In this document: piece after piece, positions 51,146 through 59,860 of the stretch
How the letters are laid out: each line of letters starts with the position of its first letter
How positions within the stretch are numbered: position 1 is the stretch's first letter
Assembly: GCA_001602955.1 (NCBI GenBank)
Contig: LVAC01000012.1
Coordinates: forward strand, 62,001 to 126,000
Source: Sulfurospirillum sp001602955
Lineage (GTDB): Bacteria; Campylobacterota; Campylobacteria; Campylobacterales; Sulfurospirillaceae
Direction of reading: 5' to 3'
Length of the DNA: 64,000 bases
The notes under the pieces: generated by a model
Told to the model about the DNA's origin: nothing
The model's database searches: none
What the model saw: only the letters and a program-made list of their open reading frames with translations
Translations under genes and position numbers: made by a program

Positions 51146-51226
51146 AGGATTTCCCCTTAAAAATTATTCATCCGTTTTGACTCAAAAAAGTAACTTTCAA
51201 AATCTCATGTATTTTTACAAAAAATT

Positions 51227-52012
51227 CTATTCTTTACATTTTACTCTATAAATTTTCCTGTCATTACGATTATAAACCAATGCGAAATCACTATTATTAA
51301 CAATAGAAATTGGTTGATCTGGATATTTTTGCTTTATATTTGTACATTTAAAATTTGGATAGAAAATTGTATGTGCAATAATACGTTTGCCTATGTCTTG
51401 TTTTATAATTGCTTCAAAAAAAGAACTAGCAAAAAGTAGGGCAATGGATAAAACAATAAAAGCTACGAATCTTGCAATAAAGGCTGTAAGCTTTCCATCA
51501 CTTCTTGACAAAAACATCACAAGAATATTTCCAACTGTAAAAAATAATAGTGAAAATCCGATAAAAACAAGTACTAGGGTAAAAATTGATGCTATTGCAT
51601 TTACAGCAATTGTGAAATTATTAGGAATTTCTCCTCCTAGCTGTATATAAACATAAGTATTCGCTTCACCCATTGACCAAATGGCAATAACTATACCTAT
51701 GGTATATTTTAATGGTTTCCATACTATTTTCAAAAATTTCGTAATTCTTTTATCTTTAAATTTTTGGAACAAAAAAACAGTTTCAATTAGAAAGAGACAA
51801 CATATTGTAAATAATAGGCTTATTGCTAAATACGTATACTTTATATAAGCACTTATGAGCATTAAAATAAGACATATCGTGTAAATTCTATGAATCATTA
51901 TTTCATGAAAAATGGATAAAAATCTAAGTTCGACCCTCCATGGCGCATTAAAAAATTTTAGAAGTTTTTGAACAAATACACTCCACCTTTCTAGCATATT
52001 AACCATGTTCAT
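51227..52012 (-). CDS. Multi-TM hypothetical protein (261 aa) in an AT-rich insert
   Basis: The protein has about five to six hydrophobic helices (for example IYTICLILMLISAYIKYTY and SIFTLVLVFIGFSLLFFT), a short hydrophilic C-terminus (NNSDFALVYNRNDRKIYRVKC) and no recognisable domain. It is AT-rich like the gene downstream. Its stop overlaps the start of the TetR gene's opposite-flank neighbour by four bases (52009-52012), so it may be co-transcribed from the TetR promoter. The role is unknown; membrane effectors coupled to nuclease-like sensors exist in defence systems, but this is only a lead. Confidence 0.55.
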   Translation of the reverse strand: MNMVNMLERWSVFVQKLLKFFNAPWRVELRFLSIFHEIMIHRIYTICLILMLISAYIKYTYLAISLLFTICCLFLIETVFLFQKFKDKRITKFLKIVWKPLKYTIGIVIAIWSMGEANTYVYIQLGGEIPNNFTIAVNAIASIFTLVLVFIGFSLLFFTVGNILVMFLSRSDGKLTAFIARFVAFIVLSIALLFASSFFEAIIKQDIGKRIIAHTIFYPNFKCTNIKQKYPDQPISIVNNSDFALVYNRNDRKIYRVKCKE

Positions 52013-52575
52013 CTCTTCCCCTCAATATGCTCTATCAATTCCTCTATCACATCGACATAATCCTGCGCATTTCCACTCGCTTTTGCCGCCAAGATAGCAC
52101 CCTCAATGGTCGAAGTGATGAAAAGAGCCAGTTTTGTCGTGTCGCATGATTTCATTTCGCCCACCTCAATGGCTTTGTCCAAAATGGCTTTGATATTGGC
52201 GCGAAACGCTCCGTAGATGGACTTCATCAAGGTGTTAAAATCTTCGTCGATGTTGGACATCTCTTGGACGATGTTGGCGATGGGGCATCCGCGTTTGAAG
52301 TCGCGCACCGACGTGTCACGCAAACGGGTAAAGAACTCTTCCAAAAAGCCGCTGGTGTAGGTTTCGACGTAGCGGTATTTATCCGCATTCTTTTTAAGGA
52401 TCATCTCTTCAATGGCGGCGAGTGCCATCTCTTTTTTATTGGCAAAAAAGTGGTACATGGAGCCTTTGTGCACGCCCGCTTTGGCTAAAATGTCGGCAAG
52501 CGACGCACCTTGGTAACCGTGTGAAAAAACCTCGTCAAAGGTAGCGTTGATAAGCTTATCGCGTGTTGTTTCCAT
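52009..52575 (-). CDS. TetR/AcrR-family transcriptional regulator
   Basis: The 188-residue repressor has the N-terminal helix-turn-helix TFDEVFSHGYQGASLADILAKAG...HKGSMYHFF (marks GYQGASLADI and GSMYHFFANKKEM) and a helical ligand-binding C-terminus. Its own promoter, with TGCTATAAT on the minus strand, and two copies of a 16-base palindrome lie in the gap to the divergent AhpD-like gene, so it likely represses both itself and that gene. The ligand is unknown. Confidence 0.9.
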   Translation of the reverse strand: METTRDKLINATFDEVFSHGYQGASLADILAKAGVHKGSMYHFFANKKEMALAAIEEMILKKNADKYRYVETYTSGFLEEFFTRLRDTSVRDFKRGCPIANIVQEMSNIDEDFNTLMKSIYGAFRANIKAILDKAIEVGEMKSCDTTKLALFITSTIEGAILAAKASGNAQDYVDVIEELIEHIEGKR

Positions 52576-52600
52576 CGTATCGTCCTTATGTTTCTAACGT

Positions 52601-52609
52601 ATTATAGCA
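52601..52609 (-). promoter_or_regulatory. Extended -10 for the TetR gene
   Basis: TGCTATAAT on the minus strand lies 26 bases before the TetR ATG. Confidence 0.6.
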
Positions 52610-52623
52610 CAGTTCTTTGAGAC

Positions 52624-52673
52624 TTGACTAATCAGTCAAATTTTGTTAGAATGCGTCTTGACTAATCGGTCAA
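52624..52673. promoter_or_regulatory. Tandem TetR operator palindromes
   Basis: TTGACTAATCAGTCAA (52624-52639) and TTGACTAATCGGTCAA (52658-52673) are near-identical palindromes 34 bases apart in the divergent gap. A -10-like TAGAAT for the plus-strand gene lies between them. Confidence 0.8.
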
Positions 52674-52730
52674 ATTATCCAGTCGCGGTTAAACGCTCGT
52701 ATCGACACCATCACTTTCAAAGGAAACATA

Positions 52731-53267
52731 ATGCCATTGATTCAAACGATCAAACCCGAAGATGCCACGGGAGAATTGGCGGAACTTTACGGAAACATTA
52801 CGGCGATGCGCGGGCGCGTGAGCAATTCGGCGCAAATTTTTAGCGCAAGCCCCGAACTGATCAAACAGCAAATGAGCTTTATCGAATACTACATGTTAAA
52901 ACAAAAAAGCCTCTCGATGCCTTTGCTAGCCAGCATCCGTATGCTCATTTCCGATAAAAACAGTTGCAGCTACTGTGTCGATATGAACGCTTCCATTCTT
53001 ATTAACATGTTAGGCTGGACGCCCAAAGAAGTCGAAGCGATGCGCGCCGATCCGCAAAATGCCAAGCTTGAACTCAAAGAAAAAGCGATGCTTCTGTTTG
53101 TACTAAAAGCCGTACGAACCCCACACGATGTGGAAGCCAAAGACGTCCAAGCCTTGCGCGATCTTGGTTATAGCGACGGTGAAATTTTGGATGCAACCAA
53201 TCACGGTGCGCGTATGTCGGCCATCGACATTATCTTCGATGCCTTTAAAATCGAAAAAGATTTTTAG
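52731..53267 (+). CDS. AhpD/carboxymuconolactone decarboxylase-like protein
   Basis: The 178-residue helical protein has the AhpD-type redox pair in KNSCSYCVDMNASIL (near residue 78), with the downstream His/Gly segment of the family (NHGARMSAIDII). Such proteins reduce peroxides or act on organic intermediates with thiol help. Expression is likely induced when the divergent TetR protein leaves the two operators, which points to a reactive or oxidising inducer. Confidence 0.85.
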   Translation: MPLIQTIKPEDATGELAELYGNITAMRGRVSNSAQIFSASPELIKQQMSFIEYYMLKQKSLSMPLLASIRMLISDKNSCSYCVDMNASILINMLGWTPKEVEAMRADPQNAKLELKEKAMLLFVLKAVRTPHDVEAKDVQALRDLGYSDGEILDATNHGARMSAIDIIFDAFKIEKDF

Positions 53268-53275
53268 TCACGTTT

Positions 53276-53327
53276 GCCTTAAAAGTAACGGCTAATTAAG
53301 GTATAATTCGCCTAATTCTTTTAAGGC
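53276..53327. promoter_or_regulatory. Inverted repeat bracketing the transporter promoter
   Basis: GCCTTAAAAG (53276-53285) and CTTTTAAGGC (53318-53327) are perfect ten-base arms 32 bases apart. A TATAAT box lies between them at 53302-53307, so the arms either form an operator pair or a terminator of the AhpD-like gene. Confidence 0.45.
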
Positions 53328-53337
53328 ATTTTTATTT

Positions 53338-54921
53338 ATGATCAATAACGAAATTTTCTATCTTTTTGCCATTATCTCCGTCGGTTATATCTTAGGCAAC
53401 GTCAAAATCAAAGGTTTTTCGCTCGATGTGACCGCGATGCTTATCGTAGCACTCATCGCGGGGCATTACGGTATGGTTATTTCCGATGCGTTTCAGTATT
53501 TCGGTTTGGCGATTTTTATCTATGCGGTCGGGCTACAATCAGGACCCGGTTTTTTTGATACGATCAAACACGAAGGTCTCAAACTCAACCTTTTAGCGGC
53601 ACTTTTGCTCGTTATTTTGTTTGTAATTATCTTTGCTACCGGACATTTTTTGCATATGCCCAAAACCATTATCGACGGTATTTTTACCGGTGCGTTGACT
53701 TCCGTTCCGGCATTGGCGGCGGCTTTGGAGATCAAGCATACGCCCGCAACGTCGGTTATGTTCGGTTTGGTGTACCCTTTCGGTATCGTCGCGACCGTTT
53801 TGTTTATACGCCTTTTGCCCGTCTTTTTTCGCGTGGATTTGCAAAAAGAGGTTGAGGCGTACGAAGCGGCGCAAAAGAGCCGATTTCCCGATATTTTGAC
53901 GCGCAACTTTCGCATCACGAACGAAAATTTTAAAACCACGCAAATTAAAAAATCGCAAATCGAAGCCATGACTTCCACGGTGATCGAACGCATGAGCACC
54001 GAGAAAATCGATAGCACCGAAGACGACGACATTTTGCTTCGCTACGGCGACGTCATTCGTGTCTGCGGAACGGAAGAACAGCTTGGCAACCTTAGCATCG
54101 TTCTGGGAGAGAGCATCGGCGAAGAGCATGTTTTTGACGACAATATGATCGTTTTACGGCTTTTAACGACGTCCAAAGAGATCATCGGCAAAAAAATCGG
54201 TACGGTCAAAGAGCTTAAATCGCTTCGCGCGGTTATTACGAAGGTTCGACGTGCGGGTATCGACATCGCGGCTTATCCGAATTTGACGTTGCGCTTGGGC
54301 GATAAACTCCATGTCGTCGCTCCCGAGATGTACGCCGAAAAAGTAACGAAAATCATCGGTAACGACCTTTTAAAATACCCCGCGGCAGACTTTTTACCGA
54401 TAGCCCTCGGTGTCGTCGTCGGCATTCTTTTGGGAAGCGTTCCGCTTGCGTTACCGTTTGTCGGAACGATTAAGCTCAGTTTCGTGGGCGGCATTTTGAT
54501 TTCGGCATTGGTGCTCGGACGACTCGGGCGCGTCGGACCGATCGTGTGGAATCTCTCGCCGCACTCGACGTCGCTTTTGAAAACCTTGGGACAGTTGATC
54601 TTTATGGCAACGCTCGGTACGAATGCGGGTAAATACTTGGTCGAGTCTTTGGAAAATAACGGGTTTATCCCTATTTTGGTCGCATTGGGCGCATTGTTGG
54701 TCGCGCTTGCCGTGGTTGCGTTGATTTGCCGTGCGATTTTTAAAATGAACTTTATCGATATTTTGGGACTTCTCTCCGGAGCGATGACCTCGACGCCGAC
54801 CTTAACGATGGCGAACAACATTACCAAAACCGATTATCCCTCCATCGCATATGCCGCCGTCTATCCTTTAGGGCTGGTCTTGGTTATCGTCTTGGCGCAA
54901 TTGGGTATGAAGATGATGTAA
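53338..54921 (+). CDS. YidE/AspT-type transporter with RCK C-domains
   Basis: The 527-residue protein has two blocks of membrane helices, each ending in a motif with GALTSVPALAAAL or GAMTSTPTLTMA (the duplicated YidE/YbjL hairpins), around two soluble TrkA-C-like domains (ILLRYGDVIRVCG near residue 240 and LTLRLGDKLHVVA near residue 325). The family (aspartate:alanine exchangers and relatives) exchanges amino acids or dicarboxylates. The substrate here is unknown. It follows its own TATAAT box. Confidence 0.85.
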   Translation: MINNEIFYLFAIISVGYILGNVKIKGFSLDVTAMLIVALIAGHYGMVISDAFQYFGLAIFIYAVGLQSGPGFFDTIKHEGLKLNLLAALLLVILFVIIFATGHFLHMPKTIIDGIFTGALTSVPALAAALEIKHTPATSVMFGLVYPFGIVATVLFIRLLPVFFRVDLQKEVEAYEAAQKSRFPDILTRNFRITNENFKTTQIKKSQIEAMTSTVIERMSTEKIDSTEDDDILLRYGDVIRVCGTEEQLGNLSIVLGESIGEEHVFDDNMIVLRLLTTSKEIIGKKIGTVKELKSLRAVITKVRRAGIDIAAYPNLTLRLGDKLHVVAPEMYAEKVTKIIGNDLLKYPAADFLPIALGVVVGILLGSVPLALPFVGTIKLSFVGGILISALVLGRLGRVGPIVWNLSPHSTSLLKTLGQLIFMATLGTNAGKYLVESLENNGFIPILVALGALLVALAVVALICRAIFKMNFIDILGLLSGAMTSTPTLTMANNITKTDYPSIAYAAVYPLGLVLVIVLAQLGMKMM

Positions 54922-54922
54922 C

Positions 54923-55399
54923 ATGCAGATGAACGTCCTCACGCACAACCATTGGCTCAACCACTATGTTTTAAACAAAGAATTGAGTCTGCTTGCGGGG
55001 ATTTCATCGAACGCTTATCGGTATTGGAAAGGCGTGGAAGCGGCAAAATTCGACGATGCTCGGGTTGTTTTTTTACGTAAAGAGAGCATCTTGCCCAAAT
55101 ATCGATCTATCGTTGCCAAATGTACCGATCTTAGCGGTATGGTGCAATCTCAAGCCTTTTGCAAATACACGGGGCTAGCTCCCTCACACCTTATCGAAGG
55201 CAACAACTCTTGCATCTACAAAGCACTCAATATCATCGACGTTTGCGATATCAAATTCGTCAATCTCAAAAAATTTTACGATGATTTGAACTTGGATTAC
55301 GGCTACCACATTTATATCGAAAAATGCCGCTATTTCGGACCCTCGCCCTTGGAAAAAAAGATTCAGCTCAGTAGCGGAATTTGTGTAGGATACTATTAA
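54923..55399 (+). CDS. Unknown protein (158 aa), possible DNA-binding
   Basis: I do not recognise a family. The N-terminal half contains two helix-turn-helix-like stretches, NKELSLLAGISSNAYRYWKG (residues 18-37) and QSQAFCKYTGLAPSHLIEG (about 76-94), followed by a mixed region rich in Tyr, Cys and Lys. The start follows the transporter stop by one base, so it may be translated with it. It could be a regulator of the transporter, but that is a guess. Confidence 0.6.
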   Translation: MQMNVLTHNHWLNHYVLNKELSLLAGISSNAYRYWKGVEAAKFDDARVVFLRKESILPKYRSIVAKCTDLSGMVQSQAFCKYTGLAPSHLIEGNNSCIYKALNIIDVCDIKFVNLKKFYDDLNLDYGYHIYIEKCRYFGPSPLEKKIQLSSGICVGYY

Positions 55400-55430
55400 G
55401 GATGTAACGCAAAAATCACGTTGCTTTCGT

Positions 55431-55436
55431 TATAAT
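55431..55436 (+). promoter_or_regulatory. -10 element for the CZB chemoreceptor gene
   Basis: TATAAT lies 30 bases before the ATG at 55467. Confidence 0.6.
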
Positions 55437-55466
55437 ACCACTCGATAAAACGCAAAAGGGGCAAGG

Positions 55467-56543
55467 ATGTTTGGTTCAAAACGAATCGCAGAACTGGAAA
55501 GCGAAAATCAACGCTTAAAACAAGAACTTCAAACCGCACGTCAAGAGGTCGAAACGTACCGTCTTGCACAACACGATCTTCAAACGACGTCGATTAACGA
55601 GTCGGTAGACACGAGCAAAGAAGAGCTTCTTTCTATTTTACTCGGAAGTTACGAAGACGGTATGAATTTTTTACAAAATACCATTGAAGAAAGCCTGACG
55701 ATGCTCGGCGAAATCAACACGCTGAACGATGCTTCGATGCTCGGCGGTCAAAACGTCGAGAAACAAACCCAAGAGATTTTAACGTCGATGGAAAAAATTC
55801 AACTTCTCACGCAAAACTTTACGCGTGACGTGGAAAATCTCTCAAGTAGCGTTTCGGCGATTAGCGATATTATCAATTTGATTAAAGATATTTCCGATCA
55901 AACCAATCTTCTTGCGCTCAATGCCGCGATCGAAGCCGCACGGGCGGGAGAACACGGACGCGGATTTGCCGTCGTTGCCGATGAGGTACGAAAACTGGCG
56001 GAGCGCACGCAAAAAGCGACCTTGGAAGTCGAGTCGAATATCAGCATTTTGAAACAAAACACCAACTCTATGGCAGATACGAGTGAAACGTTCCAAACCG
56101 AATCACGCGCTTCTATGACGATTTTGGATAAATTTTCCGTCGAAATTCAAACGGTGCTTTCCAATTCGACGAGCATTACCAATAAATGCGACAACGTCAC
56201 CAACGAAATTTCCGTCAGTAACGGTAAAATCGACCATATTTTACTCAAACTCAGAGGCTACAATGCCGCATTAAAGCGTCAAAATACCGACATTATGGGA
56301 CACACGTCATGCCGCTTCGGCAAATGGTTTACAAGCGTGCAACAGTTACTCAATACCAACATCGTTCATGAAGTGGGCGATCACCATATGCGTGTACACG
56401 AAGGGCTTAAAAAAGCCGTTGAAATTTTTGCGACAAAAAACAGTACGGCCGAGGGTATCGAAGCATTTAAAGCAGTTGAAAAATCAAGTAAAATCGGCTT
56501 TGAAAAACTCATTGAAGCGTTTAAGGCGATTCGTAAATCGTAA
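55467..56543 (+). CDS. Soluble chemoreceptor-like protein with C-terminal CZB domain
   Basis: The 358-residue protein has no membrane segment. It has an N-terminal coiled coil (AELESENQRLKQELQTAR), a chemoreceptor signalling hairpin with DQTNLLALNAAIEAARAG (near residue 150), and a C-terminal CZB domain with HTSCRFGKWF (near residue 277) and the later His pair, whose His and Cys bind zinc. CZB receptors sense zinc or oxidants such as hypochlorite. It could act on CheA or control another output in the cytoplasm. Confidence 0.88.
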   Translation: MFGSKRIAELESENQRLKQELQTARQEVETYRLAQHDLQTTSINESVDTSKEELLSILLGSYEDGMNFLQNTIEESLTMLGEINTLNDASMLGGQNVEKQTQEILTSMEKIQLLTQNFTRDVENLSSSVSAISDIINLIKDISDQTNLLALNAAIEAARAGEHGRGFAVVADEVRKLAERTQKATLEVESNISILKQNTNSMADTSETFQTESRASMTILDKFSVEIQTVLSNSTSITNKCDNVTNEISVSNGKIDHILLKLRGYNAALKRQNTDIMGHTSCRFGKWFTSVQQLLNTNIVHEVGDHHMRVHEGLKKAVEIFATKNSTAEGIEAFKAVEKSSKIGFEKLIEAFKAIRKS

Positions 56544-56549
56544 AAAAGA

Positions 56550-56585
56550 AGGATTAACGGCTTGACATGTCAAGCCATTAATCCT
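56550..56585. terminator. 36-base near-perfect palindrome centred on ACATGT
   Basis: The halves pair along 18 bases except for one position. Like the palindrome at 9389 it lies just after a stop codon and has ACATGT at the centre, forming a strong hairpin, but it lacks a long U-tract. Confidence 0.6.
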
Positions 56586-56628
56586 CAAATAAGCACAAAA
56601 TCGTTATACTTCCAGTTCTTTCAAAAAT

Positions 56629-56716
56629 AGAGAGGTGTCCGAGCGGTTGAAGGAGCACGCCTGGAACGCGTGTGTGGGGCAACTCACCGAGGGTTCGAAT
56701 CCCTTCCTCTCTGCCA
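56629..56716 (+). tRNA. tRNA-Ser (anticodon GGA)
   Basis: An 88-base class II tRNA with acceptor stem AGAGAGG/CCTCTCT, discriminator G and encoded CCA. The anticodon stem-loop is CACGC-CTGGAAC-GCGTG with GGA at 56663-56665, the variable arm is long (serine type), and the T-arm contains GGTTCGAATCCC. It decodes UCU and UCC codons. Confidence 0.95.
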
Positions 56717-56887
56717 TTTCTTCCTACAAATTATTTTTCAATTCAGCGTTTCATTGTTAGATTTCCCTTTTGCGTACTATTTTAATGCTGACATGTAAAG
56801 ATTTTTCGTAGAAATTTTTTCACGCACATTCGTTTCAAAAAGCGATATACTTAAGACTTTCAAACCATACGATACACAAGAAGTCTT

Positions 56888-57895
56888 ATGAATTATATCG
56901 GCTCGAAGTACAAATTATCTTCGTTTTTGAAAAAGACCATTACCGATGTCCTCGGTTGCGACTTATCCCAAAAAGTGTTTTGCGATCTTTTTGCGGGTAC
57001 GGGTATCGTGGGAAGAAGCTTCAAAAATGACGTCAAGCAGGTCATCAGTAACGATCGTGAAGCGTACAGTTTTGTTTTAAACAAGCATTACATCGAAAAT
57101 TGCGAAACGATTGCCGAACAAGGTGCGTTGATCGAAAAGCTTAATGCCCTTAAACCTATCGATACCGGGTTTATTTACACCCATTATTGCATAGGAAGTC
57201 AAAGCGGCAGACGCTACTTCAGCGATGAAAACGGTCAAAAAATCGATGCGATACGCACGCAAATCGAAGTATGGAAGAACACGGGTACGATTAACGACGC
57301 GGTATACTACTTTTTAATCGCCTCCCTCATCGAAAGTGCCGATAAAATAGCCAATACCGCGTCTATTTACGGCTCTTTTTTAAAAGAACTCAAAAAACCC
57401 GCCGCACGAAAGTTGGTTCTCACTCCCGCCGATTTCGAGCCGAGTGTTAGCTCTCACGTCGTTTATCAAAAAGATGCCAATGTTCTTATCAAAGAGATCG
57501 AAGGCGATATTTTGTACCTCGATCCGCCGTACAATCACCGAGACTACGGAGCAAATTACCACCTGCTCAATACGATTGCCCTTTACGATACGTTTACGCC
57601 CGAAGGCATTAGCGGTTTACGCGCCTACCAAAAAAGTAGCTATTGTAAGAAAAAAGAGGTATTCCGCGCATTTGAAGAGTTGATTAAACATGCTCGATTT
57701 TCTTCGATTTTTTTGAGCTATAACGACGAGGGGCTTATGAACGCCATCGACATCCGCAAAATTATGTCAAAATACGGCCGTTATCACTTGGAAAAAAAAG
57801 CGTATCGTCGTTTTAAAGCCGACAAAACAGAGAACAGAAACCACAAAGCCGACACGACGTACGAGTATTTGCATATTTTGGAGAAAGCGTATTAA
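56888..57895 (+). CDS. D12-class N6-adenine DNA methyltransferase (orphan)
   Basis: The 335-residue enzyme begins MNYIGSKYKL, has the AdoMet motif DLFAGTG (residues 33-39) and the catalytic DPPYN motif (near residue 215), the pattern of Dam/FokI-type adenine methyltransferases. It shows no adjacent endonuclease gene, so it is either a solitary regulator or the remnant of a restriction system. The recognition sequence is not deducible. It overlaps the convergent kinase gene by four bases at the stops. Confidence 0.87.
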   Translation: MNYIGSKYKLSSFLKKTITDVLGCDLSQKVFCDLFAGTGIVGRSFKNDVKQVISNDREAYSFVLNKHYIENCETIAEQGALIEKLNALKPIDTGFIYTHYCIGSQSGRRYFSDENGQKIDAIRTQIEVWKNTGTINDAVYYFLIASLIESADKIANTASIYGSFLKELKKPAARKLVLTPADFEPSVSSHVVYQKDANVLIKEIEGDILYLDPPYNHRDYGANYHLLNTIALYDTFTPEGISGLRAYQKSSYCKKKEVFRAFEELIKHARFSSIFLSYNDEGLMNAIDIRKIMSKYGRYHLEKKAYRRFKADKTENRNHKADTTYEYLHILEKAY

Positions 57896-59145
57896 AGAGA
57901 CGAGGACGTTTCGTTTTTAAGCCAAATCGTAAAGACGTTGGTTCCTTTTTCGTGTCGGTACTCTAACTTCATACCGTGTAGGCGAATGACATGCCATGTA
58001 ATAAAAAGCCCAAATCCCAACCCTCGCGAACTTTTCTGCTTTTTCCCTTCTAAAAAATAGGGTTTTGCATAGTCTTCGAGCGTACATTCCAAAGCGGGTG
58101 CTTCATTGCTGATGGCAATGCATTTCGTGTCGTTGCGAAGCGTGACATGGGCATCTTTGGAATAGGTGACGCCGTTGTCGAGCAGGTTTTTCAGTGCAAC
58201 GCCGAAAAGTTCAAAATCAACGTTTAGATCGATCGGCACAAGTTCACATGTGATATGCTCTTTCTTGTCGGCTAAAAGATCCAAGGCAAAATCGACGATA
58301 TCTTCGACGTGATAAGCTTTGATGTCGAGTTTTAGCTCGTCGGCACTGAGTTTTTCGATACGCGAAAACTCCTCCAAAAGGGCTTCTTGGCGTTTAAAAA
58401 CGTTTTGCAAAATCGAAGCGTAGGTCGTGTCTTCGAGCATTTCCGCCGCCAACTTTCCTTTGGTAATCGGCGTTTTGAGTTCGTGCATAATGTTGCGTAA
58501 GAAGAGTTGTCTCGAATCGCGTAAGGACTTGATTTTGGTAACGGCCGCGTCAAATTCGTTCGCCAAAGCGGCGATTTCGTCGTGTTTATTGCTTTTACAT
58601 GTAATGTCGTAATGCCCGTTTGCAAAACGTTTGATCTGTTCGCGTAAATTCTTGAGCGGTAAAAGGCTGCGAATGATGCCGATGTAGAGTATCACGACAA
58701 ATGCTAGAGCTAAAAGCGGAAAAACGATACGCGGCAAAATCTCTTTTTTAAAAGGTGCTTCTAAAACGATAGGCGGCATATCGCGGTTGAGCAAGATCGT
58801 ATAAATATGCATACCGTAAGGCACGCAATCGACTCCGTAGCGAAAACGCTCTTCCATCCGTTTCATCGGAAAAGGTTTGGGCGGACGAGGGCGGTCGAGA
58901 ATTTTGTCTTTGAGCGTTTCGTCGGTGACGAGTGAAAAGCCCATCTCTTCCAATTTACCAAAATCGAGGTTTTGCGTTTGCCGATCAAAAGCGGCACGCA
59001 AGGCGACATGAGAGTAATCAACGACGGTTTGGACGTCGCGTAAGGTTTCATAACGTGCGACAACGAAAAAAATAGCACTCAGACCCGCAAGAGCAAGCGC
59101 AAAAATCAGCGTTATGCGAACCAGAAGCGAGTGGTACCATTTCAT
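57892..59145 (-). CDS. Sensor histidine kinase (second system)
   Basis: The 417-residue kinase has two membrane helices (about residues 8-30 and 150-172), a periplasmic region rich in Pro, Arg and Met (RPRPPKPFPMKRMEERF), a HAMP-like linker, the phospho-acceptor FLRNIMHELKTPITKGK, the N-box KNLLDNGVTYS and G2 LGFGLFITWH. It matches the kinase at 34201 in layout, including the unusual proline-rich periplasmic loop and the weak G1 box. It is translated with the regulator gene by a four-base overlap. The signal is unknown. Confidence 0.88.
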   Translation of the reverse strand: MKWYHSLLVRITLIFALALAGLSAIFFVVARYETLRDVQTVVDYSHVALRAAFDRQTQNLDFGKLEEMGFSLVTDETLKDKILDRPRPPKPFPMKRMEERFRYGVDCVPYGMHIYTILLNRDMPPIVLEAPFKKEILPRIVFPLLALAFVVILYIGIIRSLLPLKNLREQIKRFANGHYDITCKSNKHDEIAALANEFDAAVTKIKSLRDSRQLFLRNIMHELKTPITKGKLAAEMLEDTTYASILQNVFKRQEALLEEFSRIEKLSADELKLDIKAYHVEDIVDFALDLLADKKEHITCELVPIDLNVDFELFGVALKNLLDNGVTYSKDAHVTLRNDTKCIAISNEAPALECTLEDYAKPYFLEGKKQKSSRGLGFGLFITWHVIRLHGMKLEYRHEKGTNVFTIWLKNETSSSL

Positions 59146-59822
59146 GCTTGAAGCCTATAGCCGATTCCTCGGACGGAGTGGATGAGTTTGGGCTCTTTAG
59201 AGCTCTCGCAAAGTTTGGTGCGAATACGGCTAATCAGCACGTCGAGGCTTCGGCTTTCGTTCTCTTCGTTGAGGCTTGGTGTACTGCCCAAGAGTTCGGC
59301 TCTTGAAACCACACAATTGTTTTTTTTGATCAGGTATGCAAGCACGTCGTACTCGGCGGGGGTGAGCGTTAGGGGTGTATTGCGAAAGAAAATCGTACGG
59401 CTTTCTTCTTTGAGATGTAGCTCGGACGCTTCGGACTCGTCGCTACTTTGAAGGCTCTTTTTGTACCGCCTTAAAACGCTCATGATGCGCGCGTAAAGCT
59501 CTTTTGGCTCATAGGGTTTGGGCAAATAGTCGTCGGCTCCGAGTTCCAAGCCGATAATTTTATCTTCCAAATCACTGCGCGCGGAAGAGATAATAATGGG
59601 AATATTGCTTTTGGCGCGGACTTCTTTGCAAATCTCAAGTCCGTCGAGTCCGGGAAGCGAGAGGTCTAAAATCAGTAAATCGTATTTGCCGATGCTTAAA
59701 GCACTAATCCCTAAATACGGATCGTCGTAATTGGTAACGTTGATATTGTAACGTTTTAAAAACGTACACAAAATATCGGCCAGCTCGACATCGTCTTCGA
59801 TCATCAGTAAATTGGGTTGCAT
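59142..59822 (-). CDS. OmpR-family response regulator (second system)
   Basis: The 226-residue protein has a receiver domain (MIEDDVELAD, Asp in LLILDLSLPGLDG, ISSARSD, YLPKPYEPKE) and a winged-helix domain ending SVRGIGYRLQA. It is similar in length and motifs to the regulator at 33528, suggesting a paralogue. It lies upstream of its kinase gene. Targets are unknown. Confidence 0.9.
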   Translation of the reverse strand: MQPNLLMIEDDVELADILCTFLKRYNINVTNYDDPYLGISALSIGKYDLLILDLSLPGLDGLEICKEVRAKSNIPIIISSARSDLEDKIIGLELGADDYLPKPYEPKELYARIMSVLRRYKKSLQSSDESEASELHLKEESRTIFFRNTPLTLTPAEYDVLAYLIKKNNCVVSRAELLGSTPSLNEENESRSLDVLISRIRTKLCESSKEPKLIHSVRGIGYRLQA

Positions 59823-59860
59823 CGTCGTATCCTCGAAGAATTGTTTGATTCATCATACCT

